Source of the DNA: Clostridium_AD frigoriphilum
Lineage (GTDB): Bacteria > Bacillota > Clostridia > Clostridiales > Clostridiaceae
DNA length: 64,000 nt
Reading direction: 5' to 3'
NCBI RefSeq assembly: GCF_036541405.1
Contig: NZ_JAZHFS010000006.1
Location: 1-64,000 of the forward strand
Shown: one piece after another, positions 19,747-28,721 of the stretch
Position numbering within the stretch: position 1 is the first letter of the stretch
How the letters are laid out: each line of letters begins with the position of its first letter
Position numbers and translations under genes: made by a program
The notes under the pieces: generated by a model
Told to the model about the DNA's origin: nothing
What the model saw: only the letters and a program-made list of their open reading frames with translations
The model's database searches: none

Positions 19747-20333
19747 ATGAAAATGTTAAAGGGAACAGATACCGCACAAAATCTTATGAGAGGTTTTGCA
19801 GGGGAATCGCAAGCTAGAAATAGATATACATATCATGCATCTGTTGCAAAAAAGAAGGATACATACAAATATCTAATATATTTACAGAAACAGCAGGTAA
19901 TGAGTTAGCTCATGCTAAAAGCTTTTTTAATTTTTTAAATAAGGAGTTAAATGGTGAATCAGTAGAAATTAATGCAGGTTATCCTGTTGGACTTGGCGAC
20001 ACAAAAGCAAATTTATTATCAGCAGCAAATGGAGAAAATGAAGAGTGGACAGAAATTTATCCTGGCTTTGCAAAAGTTGCAGAGAATGATGGTTTTAAAG
20101 AGATTGCACTTGTATTTAAAAAAGTAGCCGAAGTAGAAAAACATCATGACGAAAGATTTAGGGCACTATTATCTAGTTTAGAAAACAATACAATATATCA
20201 TAAGGAGACACCGGTTAACTGGATATGTAACAAATGTGGTTATATTTATGAAGGAACAGATGCTCCAACAATATGTCCAGTCTGCAAACATCCTGAGGGA
20301 TATTTTCAGGTATTAGTTGAAAATTTTAAATAA
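19747..20333 (+). pseudogene. rbr: Rubrerythrin with a one-base frameshift
   Basis: The first frame reads MKMLKGTDTAQNLMRGFAGE and continues to YHASVAKKKD. It then leaves frame at a run of six adenines (19848-19853). One extra base there would restore GYIQISNIFTETAGNE, the ferritin-like domain, and the C-terminal rubredoxin domain with CNKCGYIYEG and CPVCKHPEG, ending VENFK. A strong AAGGAGG site precedes the ATG. It is either a real inactivating mutation or a homopolymer sequencing error. Intact, it would be a peroxide-reducing diiron protein. Confidence 0.88.
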
Positions 20334-20364
20334 AATGTTATAACTTATAAGGGGAGCATATCAT

Positions 20365-20462
20365 AATGGCTTCCCTTAATTCATATTATTTTTTTAAATA
20401 TAATTTCATATTAAACTATAAATAATATATTGTTCCTGTAGAATTTACTTCTAAATCTTGTT
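20365..20462. repeat. Direct repeat copy B between the two catabolic modules
   Basis: This is the partner of 1-98, about 92% identical by eye and 20,364 bases apart. It overlaps the 3'-end fragment of the hypothetical gene and marks the boundary between the glycoside module and the phloroglucinol module. Confidence 0.8.
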
Positions 20463-20490
20463 TATAATTAATATATGCGACTTTAAGATC
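20416..20490 (-). pseudogene. 24-codon 3' fragment of the 38.4-kb hypothetical gene
   Basis: The minus-strand frame reads DLKVAYINYKQDLEVNSTG then TIYYL and a stop. It matches ELKGAYIDYEQDSDINSTG at the C-terminus of the protein encoded at 38444-38758. The homology begins exactly at the stop codon of the TauE-like gene, so the junction between foreign and resident DNA can be placed to within a few bases. Confidence 0.8.
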
Positions 20491-21245
20491 TATATCAAAA
20501 GCCTTACTGCAGCTATTGCTGTCACAGCTATAATAATGTATCTAAAGTACTTTTCATTTATTTTTTTAATTAAAATCATCCCCAGTAGTGCACCTATTGC
20601 AATAGATGGTACCATTCCAATGCTAAGAATAATTGTTTTAGTGGAAATATTATGCCAAAATAAAATTTGTAATGGAACCTTAGTTAAATTGATTAGAAAG
20701 AAAAACCAAGCTGTTGTGCCCATAAAATCATTTTTTTTAAAGTTCATGGTTAATAAATAAACACTAAATATAGGTCCTGCCGCATTTCCAATCATAGATG
20801 TAAAACCAGTAGCAATTCCCGCTAGTGCATAAAACCATTTCTTTTGTGGAACCTTTAAATTTTCACCCTTTTTTTCAGTGTAAATTAAAGCTACTAAACA
20901 AAGTAAAACTGAAACAGATATAACTGCCTTAAATTGTTTATCATTAATTAGATTTCCAACTACAATACCCATTACTAATCCTATAAGTGTCCATGGCAAA
21001 AGTTTTTTTATGTTTTTCCAATCCGCATGTCGATTATAATAATATAGTGCGAAAACATCTCCTATTATTAACAGTGGAAGGATAACTCCAGTTGATTCTT
21101 TTCCCCCAAAAACGCTCGCAATAATTGGTATAACAGGCATTAAAAAGCCACTAATTCCAGTCTTTGAAAACCCTACTAAAAATGCAGCTATTATTACCCA
21201 ACACCATTGAATCATAGATAAATCAAATGTATGAAAAATTGACAT
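20490..21245 (-). CDS. TauE/SafE-family membrane transporter
   Basis: This 251-residue protein has about eight membrane segments and the two-fold repeat of the TauE/SafE (sulfite exporter/4-toluenesulfonate uptake) family: WVIIAAFLVGFSKTGISG in the first half and ALAGIATGFTSMIGNAAGP in the second. I start it at ATG 21245, which has GAGAGGTG six bases upstream; a GTG three codons earlier is less likely. The C-terminus ends exactly where the gene-fragment scar begins, so the last residues may have been altered. Members export sulfite or move organic acids; here the substrate is unknown. Confidence 0.8.
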   Translation of the reverse strand: MSIFHTFDLSMIQWCWVIIAAFLVGFSKTGISGFLMPVIPIIASVFGGKESTGVILPLLIIGDVFALYYYNRHADWKNIKKLLPWTLIGLVMGIVVGNLINDKQFKAVISVSVLLCLVALIYTEKKGENLKVPQKKWFYALAGIATGFTSMIGNAAGPIFSVYLLTMNFKKNDFMGTTAWFFFLINLTKVPLQILFWHNISTKTIILSIGMVPSIAIGALLGMILIKKINEKYFRYIIIAVTAIAAVRLLI

Positions 21246-21286
21246 TACTTTCACCTCTCAAATATATTTTTAACAAAATAGAAACT

Positions 21287-21309
21287 GACACCTGTATTAA
21301 ACAGGTGTC
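21287..21309 (-). terminator. Terminator hairpin between the MFS and TauE genes
   Basis: A perfect 9-base stem (GACACCTGT and ACAGGTGTC) with a 5-base loop lies downstream of the MFS stop. On the minus strand it is followed by AGTTTCTATTTTG, a weak U-rich tract. Confidence 0.6.
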
Positions 21310-21364
21310 TCATAAGTATAGTGTATTATTTAAATTTAGATAGATACAATTCTAATTCTTTTGT

Positions 21365-22579
21365 TTATACTTTTATTGAAGTTTCTTCTTCGATATCTAC
21401 TACTATTTGATTCGGATTTTTTATTGCTATAAATAAAGTTACAATTGTAGCAATAATCAACATAGCCGCTGAAAATCCAAATAAAAATCTAGGTGTGCCA
21501 TTTCCTGATATGGTTAATATAGCAAGTTGAGCAAAGGGGGCTATTAAATATCCAATGTGAATACCACTGGTTACAAGTCCATATGCAGCATCTCTATGAG
21601 CCTTCTCAACCTTTTGTGATGTTAAGTTCAAAATATAAGGTGTAAGCATTCCAGAACCAAGTCCAATCAAAAGATTACCAATAGTTTGAGTTGCAAAGGA
21701 ATGAGTCAAAAACAACACTACATATCCCACAGCAAAAGACGCTATTGATATAGAGACCAAATATTTTTTTGTTTTTTTATAAAACTCTGGGAAAACTGCT
21801 CCAGATAAAATGCTTGCAAGTCCTGGAAAACAAATTGCTATACCAATCATCCAAGGCAATCCTATTTTTTCCTTAACCATAAACAATGCCATGTTTGTAA
21901 TATTAAAAGCAAAGAATAACCAGTTGACTGCCATAAAAGCAACTAATGCCCACGCAATCTTTGGAATACCATTGGTTGAGATATGCTCTTCCACTATAAC
22001 AGCTGTTTTCTTCCTTGGATCAGATTTGGGTAATCCAAATATTGCAACAATCATAATAACAAGCGGAATACTAAAACATAAGAATGGATATCTCCATCCA
22101 AGTAATAGAATGAATCCTACAGCAATACTATCAAGCACATTTGCTATATTAGCTACTGAAGTAGCTAAGCCAAGCATCCTTTGCCTTTTAGTTCCTTCAA
22201 AATATTCTGCAATCATAGCATTAGGCAAAGGCAATACCAGTCCAACTCCAACACCTGTAACTAATCTGCAAAACAAGATTTGATTCATAGTCTGAGCAAA
22301 AAATGGTAACATTCCGGTAATACCATAAATTAATAACCCAAAGATAATTATATTTCTTTTATCATACCTTTTAGCTAGTTTTCCTGCAAACACACTCATT
22401 GGAATAGATGTAAAAAATGGTATAATAACAATCAGTTGTAATTGGAAAGTTGATGCAGAGGGAAATGCTGCTCCTATTGAACCTAAGATAGGAGCAACTA
22501 CGGAGAGTTCATATATCCACACAAATGGTATCAATAACATTGCAAAAACATTAAATTTTGTTAACTTTAATTTTTTCAT
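21365..22579 (-). CDS. MFS transporter in the phloroglucinol module
   Basis: At 404 residues this has 12 predicted membrane segments, the loop motif GKLAKRYDKRNIIIFG after helix 2 and VGVGLVLPLPNAM, typical of drug/aromatic-acid MFS proteins. The ribosome site is GGAGGATGTTATG. It lies downstream of the cyclohydrolase gene, past a terminator-like hairpin. Import of phloroglucinol or a flavonoid aglycone, or export of a product, are both possible; the sequence does not decide. Confidence 0.82.
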   Translation of the reverse strand: MKKLKLTKFNVFAMLLIPFVWIYELSVVAPILGSIGAAFPSASTFQLQLIVIIPFFTSIPMSVFAGKLAKRYDKRNIIIFGLLIYGITGMLPFFAQTMNQILFCRLVTGVGVGLVLPLPNAMIAEYFEGTKRQRMLGLATSVANIANVLDSIAVGFILLLGWRYPFLCFSIPLVIMIVAIFGLPKSDPRKKTAVIVEEHISTNGIPKIAWALVAFMAVNWLFFAFNITNMALFMVKEKIGLPWMIGIAICFPGLASILSGAVFPEFYKKTKKYLVSISIASFAVGYVVLFLTHSFATQTIGNLLIGLGSGMLTPYILNLTSQKVEKAHRDAAYGLVTSGIHIGYLIAPFAQLAILTISGNGTPRFLFGFSAAMLIIATIVTLFIAIKNPNQIVVDIEEETSIKV

Positions 22580-22655
22580 AACATCCTCCAGTTTTTCTTT
22601 TTTATTTTTTTTAGAATCTAATAAATATTTTCTGAAAATGTTTCAAAAAAATAGA

Positions 22656-22699
22656 GAAGCAATTTAGAATCTTCCATATACAAAGTATTCTATTGCTTC
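22656..22699 (-). terminator. Terminator after the cyclohydrolase gene
   Basis: GAAGCAAT..AGAAT pairs with ATTCTATTGCTTC. On the minus strand the stem is followed by CTATTTTTTTG. It separates the cupin-PGR-DPGC unit from the MFS gene, though read-through is possible. Confidence 0.65.
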
Positions 22700-22759
22700 C
22701 CTTATCACCTTTCTTCTAAATTCTATCAAGATTAAGCTAACTATTATTTAGCTATTTTT

Positions 22760-23698
22760 CTATATACATCCACCGTAATTGTAAACTCTTTCAGGAACAT
22801 CATTCAAATCATCTTCATCTATTTCGGCAACACATCTAACCATAGAACCATCGCCCATGTACCATCTAATTGGTAAGCATAAGAATCTGAAACGTTTTCC
22901 AGATACTTTGTCTAAATTTCCACCAAGGTTTTCAACACCTACAATACCATGTCCTAACAATTCTTTATGACAAGGTTCCCATGTTCCCCAGCATCCGATT
23001 GCTTCTAATTCACCAAATTTAGCATCATACGCTTCTTTACCATGAATTCTGATGTATTCATCTTTATCAAATTCAGCATATGCTTCTTCACCAAACTTAT
23101 CTTTATATTCTTCTGTGATTGGCTTTCCTGAAGCACCGAGTAAGTTCAAACGTGTAGCACCGTTGTTACCCATAGCTGTATGAAGAGGATGGTCAAGAGC
23201 CTGCATATCCATAGCTACACATTTAACTTTGTGTTTTACAAACCATTTCCCTGCATCAACGCCTGTACCACATGAGTAATGATAGTAGTCTTTTGAGTCA
23301 TCAAATTTACGATGCATTCCTGTATTTAAGCAAACAACCATTCCTTCTAATTCTTCTGGTTTAATATTTGCACGTATACAAGCATCTTCAAGATGTTCTG
23401 GCAGGATTAATCCCCAACGTTCAATTTTAATTTCCAGGCAAACTGCGTCACCCATGTATGCATCAACTGGCATTTCATGAGTATAACGAGCTCTCTTGCC
23501 ATTAAATTCAATTTCCATAACGTGACGTGGTGCGTCACAATGTGTACCCGTGTGCTGAACGCAATCGATTCTCTGTGTAAGAACACCACCTTTTGCCAAG
23601 GTATGCATTGAATCTACTACTGGCTTTGCAAAATAGGGCCACCTTGGTATATCAGCGCTGAATGGATGAGTTAAATCTACAAATACTTTCTTGCCCAT
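22760..23698 (-). CDS. Dihydrophloroglucinol cyclohydrolase (DPGC), cyclase family
   Basis: This 312-residue metal-dependent hydrolase belongs to the cyclase/kynurenine-formamidase-like superfamily. The signature HTGTHCDAPRH (49-59) supplies metal ligands His53, Asp55 and His59. In the phloroglucinol pathway known from Clostridium scatologenes, an Mn-dependent member of this family opens dihydrophloroglucinol to 3-hydroxy-5-oxohexanoate. The assignment rests on the family plus its place 73 bases after an SDR and in a locus with every other pathway enzyme. Length and the long insert around residues 195-225 separate it from short formamidases. The exact substrate is inferred. Confidence 0.82.
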   Translation of the reverse strand: MGKKVFVDLTHPFSADIPRWPYFAKPVVDSMHTLAKGGVLTQRIDCVQHTGTHCDAPRHVMEIEFNGKRARYTHEMPVDAYMGDAVCLEIKIERWGLILPEHLEDACIRANIKPEELEGMVVCLNTGMHRKFDDSKDYYHYSCGTGVDAGKWFVKHKVKCVAMDMQALDHPLHTAMGNNGATRLNLLGASGKPITEEYKDKFGEEAYAEFDKDEYIRIHGKEAYDAKFGELEAIGCWGTWEPCHKELLGHGIVGVENLGGNLDKVSGKRFRFLCLPIRWYMGDGSMVRCVAEIDEDDLNDVPERVYNYGGCI

Positions 23699-23771
23699 TT
23701 ATTATTCCTCCTAATTTTTATTAAAGTAATACTTTATTTTAATATGTTATTTTATAAGCTTTTTATATGAA

Positions 23772-24560
23772 TTAGTTAGCCCAATATCCGCCTTCAGTAG
23801 CAACATTCGCACCTGTCATAAAATCACTGGCACTTGAAGCAAGGAAGATACATGGTCCTATAAAATCGTCTGGTTCACCAAGTCTACCAATTGGAATACG
23901 TTTTAAGAAGTTTTTGTAAATAGCACTTTCTGGATCAAACATCCACTCTGTTAAATCTGATCTGAATACTGTTGGATTAATTGTGTTAACATTAATTTTG
24001 TATTTAGCTGTCCATTCACATGCAAGAGACTGAGCCATAAGGTCAATACCAGCTTTTGCTGTGCAGTAACCAGTGTAACCCGCCATACCCATTTTTGAAC
24101 GAGCAGAAGATACCATGATAACTTTTCCGCCTTTTCCCTGTGTAATCATCTCTTGTCCAACATATTTACAGTAAAGCCATGTACCTTGAACATCTGAATC
24201 CATAATTTTTTTCCATTCGGATAACTCTTGTTCTATAATTGGCTGTGCATGATTATATCCTGCTGAAGTTACTAATACATTGATTTCTCCGAATTTTGTA
24301 ATCGCATCCTTAACAACCTTTATAACATCTGCTTCTACAGCTGGATCTCCTGTTGAGTATCCACATTCAATTCCTTGTGCCTCAAGTTCTGTACAAACTG
24401 CTTTGCATTTTTCATCGCTACGTCCTGTAACAAAAACCTTCATACCCGCAAACCCATAACCAAAAGAAATTGCTTTTCCGAGTGCGCCAGTAGCTCCTGT
24501 AATAAGCACAACTTTACCTTTAACATCAAACAAATTGTTTACAAATTGTTTTTCCATCAT
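23772..24560 (-). CDS. Phloroglucinol reductase (PGR), SDR family
   Basis: At 262 residues this is a classical short-chain dehydrogenase. TGATGALGKA (21-30) is the nucleotide-binding loop. Arg47 in VTGRS favours NADPH. SSA at 151-153 and Tyr165-Lys169 (YCTAK) form the catalytic set. Characterised clostridial phloroglucinol reductases are NADPH-dependent SDRs that reduce the ring to dihydrophloroglucinol. Position directly upstream of the cyclase-family gene and the sigma-54 promoter supports this role. On its own the sequence could equally be another SDR; the neighbours make the case. Confidence 0.82.
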   Translation of the reverse strand: MMEKQFVNNLFDVKGKVVLITGATGALGKAISFGYGFAGMKVFVTGRSDEKCKAVCTELEAQGIECGYSTGDPAVEADVIKVVKDAITKFGEINVLVTSAGYNHAQPIIEQELSEWKKIMDSDVQGTWLYCKYVGQEMITQGKGGKVIMVSSARSKMGMAGYTGYCTAKAGIDLMAQSLACEWTAKYKINVNTINPTVFRSDLTEWMFDPESAIYKNFLKRIPIGRLGEPDDFIGPCIFLASSASDFMTGANVATEGGYWAN

Positions 24561-24574
24561 TTACACCACCTGTT

Positions 24575-24632
24575 TTAATATTTTTAATATTTTTATTGTT
24601 TTTAATATTTTTATTGTTTTTAATAATTTAAT
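24575..24632. repeat. AT-rich tandem repeat in the cupin-PGR gap
   Basis: Units of TTTTTAATATTTTTATTG repeat about two and a half times between the cupin and reductase genes. It appears to be simple-sequence slippage and no function is visible. Confidence 0.6.
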
Positions 24633-24635
24633 AGT

Positions 24636-24980
24636 CTAGTTATTAACTACTACTAAAATAGTTACTGGCATATTTGTATTATTTGTTATTTTTCTTCCTT
24701 CAAATGGCGGAATGAAAAGAGTATCCCATTTATTTAACACAAAAGTCTCTGTTTTACTTGTAACAGTAAGTTGTCCCTCTAAAATCATATAAACCTTTTC
24801 TGTTGGAGAATCTTCATAATCATATTCGGACCCACCTGCTGGAAGAAAATGTGTAAGGCCCATCCAAAATTTTGTAGCACCTGTTTCTGCTTTACCTTGT
24901 AGTTTTAAAGTAGTACAATCAAAATGTTTCGGTGCCTTATAAGGTTTAACTTCATTAAAATCAACTTTTTTCATTTTCAT
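24636..24980 (-). CDS. Small cupin protein, role unknown
   Basis: This 114-residue single-domain cupin has a recognisable first motif (GGSEYDYEDSPTEKVYMILEG, about 49-69) and second motif (PPFEGRKITNNTNMPV, about 93-108). The usual metal-binding His residues of motif 1 are absent or replaced, so metal binding is doubtful. It is the first gene after the sigma-54 promoter at 25089-25105, in the same unit as the reductase and cyclohydrolase genes, so it should be co-induced. It could be an isomerase, a tautomerase-like helper or an inducer-binding protein. I do not recognise a specific function. Confidence 0.75.
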   Translation of the reverse strand: MKMKKVDFNEVKPYKAPKHFDCTTLKLQGKAETGATKFWMGLTHFLPAGGSEYDYEDSPTEKVYMILEGQLTVTSKTETFVLNKWDTLFIPPFEGRKITNNTNMPVTILVVVNN

Positions 24981-25088
24981 AGCCTCCTCTTATTTTTTGT
25001 TAAATATATATCTACCAAATCGTTTTCAATAAGTCTAAATAATAAATATAATAAAATCGTTTTTTATTATATTTACACTTAGATATAT

Positions 25089-25105
25089 AGCAATCATCGT
25101 GCCAA
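25089..25105 (-). promoter_or_regulatory. Sigma-54 promoter P1 (cupin-PGR-DPGC operon)
   Basis: The minus strand reads TTGGCACGATGATTGCT, a perfect match to the -24/-12 consensus TGGCAC-N5-TTGCW. It lies 109 bases upstream of the cupin start. The remainder of the 515-base gap holds palindromic upstream sites and possibly a gene remnant near 25388-25447. Confidence 0.88.
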
Positions 25106-25225
25106 CACTTATATTTTGAATCTTAATTTAGTTTAAATGATGCCTTAACATTGGAATTATCTATTAATTTTCTATTGTTAAATACATAACAACCTTACTC
25201 TCATATTTCCTACAAATGCAATTTT

Positions 25226-25330
25226 AATACGAATTTGTATTATACTTTTGCGTTTATAGAACAAAGCCTATACTATCCATACACTTTAGCATTGATGCAA
25301 TACTGTATTTATATAATACATTTTTGTATT
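25226..25330 (-). promoter_or_regulatory. Upstream activator palindromes for P1
   Basis: Three sites resemble AATACA-N4-TTGTATT: AATACGAATTTGTATT (25226-25241), the shorter AATACTGTATT (25299-25309) and AATACATTTTTGTATT (25315-25330). They are about 120-225 bases upstream of the -24 element, the usual distance for enhancer-binding proteins. The same palindrome precedes the other two sigma-54 promoters. Confidence 0.7.
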
Positions 25331-25495
25331 ACTAATTTAAAATAGAAGTACTATCAAATCAAGCAGGATCTAAATAATTAATTTATTTAGAGACCTCTCA
25401 CATCAATTTCAATTGCAGGAAAGTTTAAGTCATATTGAAATCTCCTCCTATAATTTATACTTTTAAAATATTTCTAAATATAATTCTTGTTTATA

Positions 25496-26599
25496 TTAAC
25501 GTTTACAAGGTATAGGCTTTTGCGGACATCTAGGTTTAATAGGTCCTGCCTTTACAATAGCTTCTTCATCACAAGCAACCAAGCAGGCTCCACATTGAGT
25601 GCATTCGCCTTGATCAATTACATGGATAAACTTTTTCTTTCCTAGTATTGCATCTTCTTCACAGACATCCTGACACTCCGTACATCCAATGCATTTATCT
25701 ACTAAGATATGATAAGTAAAGAACTTGCTACATACCGATGCCTTACATACCTTTTTAGTTATGTGTTCTTCTATTTCTTCCCTAAAATTGCTTATAGCAC
25801 TTATAACTGTTGTCGCTAATGTTGCATCTATTCCACAAAGCACTTGATTTTTCATTTCGCCACATAAACCTAACAATAATGCTACATCGCTTGATTTTCC
25901 TTTTTTCTGTGAAATGTCAGATAAAAGCATATTAATCTGAGTTACTCCCTCATGCCCAAAGACGCACCTTCCACAGGTTTCCCTTGTGTATACCTTAGAA
26001 ATATTTTTTAGCTGATCTAAAATACAATCTGTTTCATCAAAGATACAAATATAATCAGTGCTTAGCTCAAGTTTATTCTCTAAATCTCCTTCTCCTATGA
26101 TCACTCCCATTGGATAACCTAGATACATTCCTTTAAATATTCCATTTACACCGCATGTCTCCAATAGCTCTCTTGGAGTTATGTTCTTTGATAAGGAGAA
26201 TTTTCCCTTGTTCTTTGTACTTCCGTCAACATATACATTTTTATATTCAGAATCTAACAACATTTCTACAGTGCATACTGCATCATTTTCTTTTACAGAT
26301 GAAGGAATTGGCTTTTCACCTTCTATAACCTTTAAAATAGCACTTGCATTTCTATATACAAATCCAAAACTTCCATCAACTAATATTATATTTAAATCCA
26401 TATCTGGATAGTTTTTAGCTTTAGTCTCTATTTTAGACTTAATATCTTTTTCCTCTACATCTAAAATAATATAGTTTTTTTCTGCTTTTTTTGAATAAAT
26501 AGCTTCTAAAACCTGAGAGGTACTATCCTTTAAAATATCAATTGAAACAGGTGCCTCCTTATACGCAGGCACTGCATTACATATTAAATATTCACTCAC
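25496..26599 (-). CDS. NuoF-like iron-sulfur electron-transfer protein lacking the FMN/NADH motif
   Basis: At 367 residues this aligns with the latter part of NuoF: the start YLICNAVPAYKEAP matches the middle of the flavin domain. An SLBB-like segment follows, then the [4Fe-4S] motif ETCGRCVFGHEG (about 211-222) and a two-cluster ferredoxin tail with CIGCTECQDVC and CTQCGACLVAC. The glycine-rich GRGGAGFP loop that binds FMN and NADH is missing and the later RGAGAYICGEE block is replaced. It therefore probably passes electrons rather than oxidising NADH. It is last in the operon of the flavoprotein and hydrolase genes, 14 bases after the NuoG/GltD fusion. Confidence 0.78.
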   Translation of the reverse strand: MSEYLICNAVPAYKEAPVSIDILKDSTSQVLEAIYSKKAEKNYIILDVEEKDIKSKIETKAKNYPDMDLNIILVDGSFGFVYRNASAILKVIEGEKPIPSSVKENDAVCTVEMLLDSEYKNVYVDGSTKNKGKFSLSKNITPRELLETCGVNGIFKGMYLGYPMGVIIGEGDLENKLELSTDYICIFDETDCILDQLKNISKVYTRETCGRCVFGHEGVTQINMLLSDISQKKGKSSDVALLLGLCGEMKNQVLCGIDATLATTVISAISNFREEIEEHITKKVCKASVCSKFFTYHILVDKCIGCTECQDVCEEDAILGKKKFIHVIDQGECTQCGACLVACDEEAIVKAGPIKPRCPQKPIPCKR

Positions 26600-26613
26600 G
26601 CTATTTCTCCCTC

Positions 26614-28704
26614 CTAGTACTCATTCCACAGTTTAGACTGTGTTAGATTTAATCTTAAATCACACTGCAGGCAGCGACTTGCTTCACATTTTGCTGCTTC
26701 CTTTGTAAATACTTCTTCTACAACATCAAAATTGCATTTTCTTGTTTGAGGATTTTTAAACTTAGGCATAGTTCTCTTAAGCTTCGCAAATCCAGTATAT
26801 TTCCCGATATATGGACTAGGTGTTTCACTCTCAACTAACTGCTCACTTATATCACCATCTCCACCTAGGTACTTATCAATAACTTCTGCACTTTTACGTC
26901 CTCCCGCAATGGCAGTTACTACAGATTTTGTACCTGTTACTACATCTCCAGTTGCAAATATTCCTTCTACGCTCGTTTCTAAATCTTCATTAGTCTTGAT
27001 GTATGGTCCATGACTTAGCTCAAGCTCCATGTCTTCTGTTCCAGCCGGTCTTTGTCCAACGGCAAAAATAACACTATCTGCAGGCACTACTTCATTAGAC
27101 CCTTCAACTAATTCAATAACTGCTTTTCTATTACTATCAAAATAGAATTTTTCAATTTTTTGAAGCTCTACTCCTTCCACCTTTTCACTTCCTGTAATTC
27201 TTAGGAATGAATGTGCAAAATGAAGAATAATACCTTCTTCTTTTCCTTCTTCAATTTCATCCTTTGTAGCAGTCATTTGCTCAAGATTTTCAAGACATGC
27301 TATATGAACTTCCTTTGCCCCAAGCCTTAAAGCTGTTCTAGCACAATCATAAGCAACATTTCCACCACCTAGAACTACTACGCTTTCTTTTATGTCAACT
27401 ATAACACCTTGGCGAGCCTTCTTTAGGAAATCTGCATTTATATATACACCTTGCAAATTATTTCCTTCTAGTGGTAACAATGTACCTTTATGTGTTCCAA
27501 CAGATACAAGAACTGCCTCGTAACCCTTGCTTAATAATTCTTTTGGCGAAGTTACTTTAGCATTAGTTAAAAGTTCTACACCCTCAGCCAATATGTCCGC
27601 GATCTCTCTGTCAAGCACTTCATCAGCTAAACGATATGCTGGAATTCCATAACGGCATTGTCCCCCAGCTTTTTCGTTTTCTTCAAATACTGTAACTTCA
27701 TGACCTTTTTTCGCAAGGTAATATGCTGATGTTAATCCAGCAGGACCTGCACCTACTATTGCTACTTTTTTACCTGTTGGCTCTGATCTTCGAATATTTT
27801 TCTTCCAGGAACCATCATCATTTCCTGCTGCAGCTCTTTTCAACTTACATACTGATATTGGATTTTCCAGTTCATTACGCTTGCAGTGATCTTCACATAC
27901 ATGGTTACAGATGTTTCCAAGGGTTTCAGGGAATGGAACTCTTTCACGAATTACCGCTGTAGCTTTTGCAAAATCCCCTTCTTTAATGTATCTTATATAC
28001 CTTGGTATATCTGTATGTGCTGGACAAGCACTTTTGCAAGGAACAATAGAATCACTATAAGAAACATTTTCTTTTACCATTCCTAATGTGTCCATAATAG
28101 AACCTGTAGGGCACACTTCAATACATGCTCCACAGAATTTACAACCTGCTTCTTCTAGTGATATACCGCCATCAGTTCCTATACGAATGCCATCTTTTGT
28201 TCTTTGGAAATCTAAAACCTTAACACCTCTTAATTCTCTGCAAGCTCTAACACAACGTCCACAACGAACACACCTGGTAAATAAGTGCGAAATTAATGGA
28301 TTACTATCATCATTTGGAACCGTTCTTGATTTCTTTTTCCATTTTTCCGGTCCGACACCCATGTATTGATACATGGACTGTAGTTCGCATTTACCGTACT
28401 TTGGGCAGCCTGTACAATCTGCTGGATGGCTTGCAAGAATTAACTCCATAGCCATTTTACGAGTTTTGTCTGCTTTTTCAGAATTTATCTCAACTACCAT
28501 ACCTTCTTGCACTATAGTTTTACAAGACGGCACCGCCTGATCTATTCCATCTACCGAGACTGAACATAAACGGCAACCTCCAGTGGCTTCTAAATCAGGA
28601 TGGTTGCACAAATGAGGAATGTAAATTCCGGCTTTAAGAGCAGCATCTAATACTGATATACCTTCTTTTGCTTCAATTTCTTTTCCTTCAATTATAATTT
28701 TCAA
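26614..28704 (-). CDS. NuoG/GltD fusion: Fe-S and FAD-containing NAD(P)H oxidoreductase
   Basis: This 696-residue protein has an N-terminal [2Fe-2S] domain (Cys33, Cys44, Cys47, Cys61), then a His/Cys cluster (HPADCTGCPKYGKC) and two [4Fe-4S] motifs (CVRCGRCVRAC, CKFCGACIEVC). From about residue 220 there is a GltD/NfnB-like part with its own N-terminal cysteines, FAD motif GAGPAGLTSAYYLA and pyridine-nucleotide motif GGGNVAYDCA. It should take hydride from NAD(P)H on the FAD and pass electrons through the clusters. Its genes flank it as a flavoprotein reductase and a NuoF-like conduit, so the three probably form one reducing complex. Acceptor and bifurcation are unproven. Confidence 0.85.
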   Translation of the reverse strand: MKIIIEGKEIEAKEGISVLDAALKAGIYIPHLCNHPDLEATGGCRLCSVSVDGIDQAVPSCKTIVQEGMVVEINSEKADKTRKMAMELILASHPADCTGCPKYGKCELQSMYQYMGVGPEKWKKKSRTVPNDDSNPLISHLFTRCVRCGRCVRACRELRGVKVLDFQRTKDGIRIGTDGGISLEEAGCKFCGACIEVCPTGSIMDTLGMVKENVSYSDSIVPCKSACPAHTDIPRYIRYIKEGDFAKATAVIRERVPFPETLGNICNHVCEDHCKRNELENPISVCKLKRAAAGNDDGSWKKNIRRSEPTGKKVAIVGAGPAGLTSAYYLAKKGHEVTVFEENEKAGGQCRYGIPAYRLADEVLDREIADILAEGVELLTNAKVTSPKELLSKGYEAVLVSVGTHKGTLLPLEGNNLQGVYINADFLKKARQGVIVDIKESVVVLGGGNVAYDCARTALRLGAKEVHIACLENLEQMTATKDEIEEGKEEGIILHFAHSFLRITGSEKVEGVELQKIEKFYFDSNRKAVIELVEGSNEVVPADSVIFAVGQRPAGTEDMELELSHGPYIKTNEDLETSVEGIFATGDVVTGTKSVVTAIAGGRKSAEVIDKYLGGDGDISEQLVESETPSPYIGKYTGFAKLKRTMPKFKNPQTRKCNFDVVEEVFTKEAAKCEASRCLQCDLRLNLTQSKLWNEY

Positions 28705-28721
28705 AGTTATTCCTCCACCTA

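Noticed and set aside
19608..19817. 69-codon plus-strand open frame after the AraC-GH39 gene
   Set aside because: It overlaps the real rubrerythrin start in another frame and has no ribosome site.
25388..25447. Minus-strand frame FQYDLNFPAIEIDVRGL next to an AGGAGG site
   Set aside because: It may be the start of a deleted gene, but it is only about 17 codons and I could not tie it to any family, so it is not annotated.
26614..28704. Glutamate synthase small subunit
   Set aside because: The GltD half is present, but the NuoG-like Fe-S front and the neighbours do not fit glutamate synthesis, and no large subunit is encoded.
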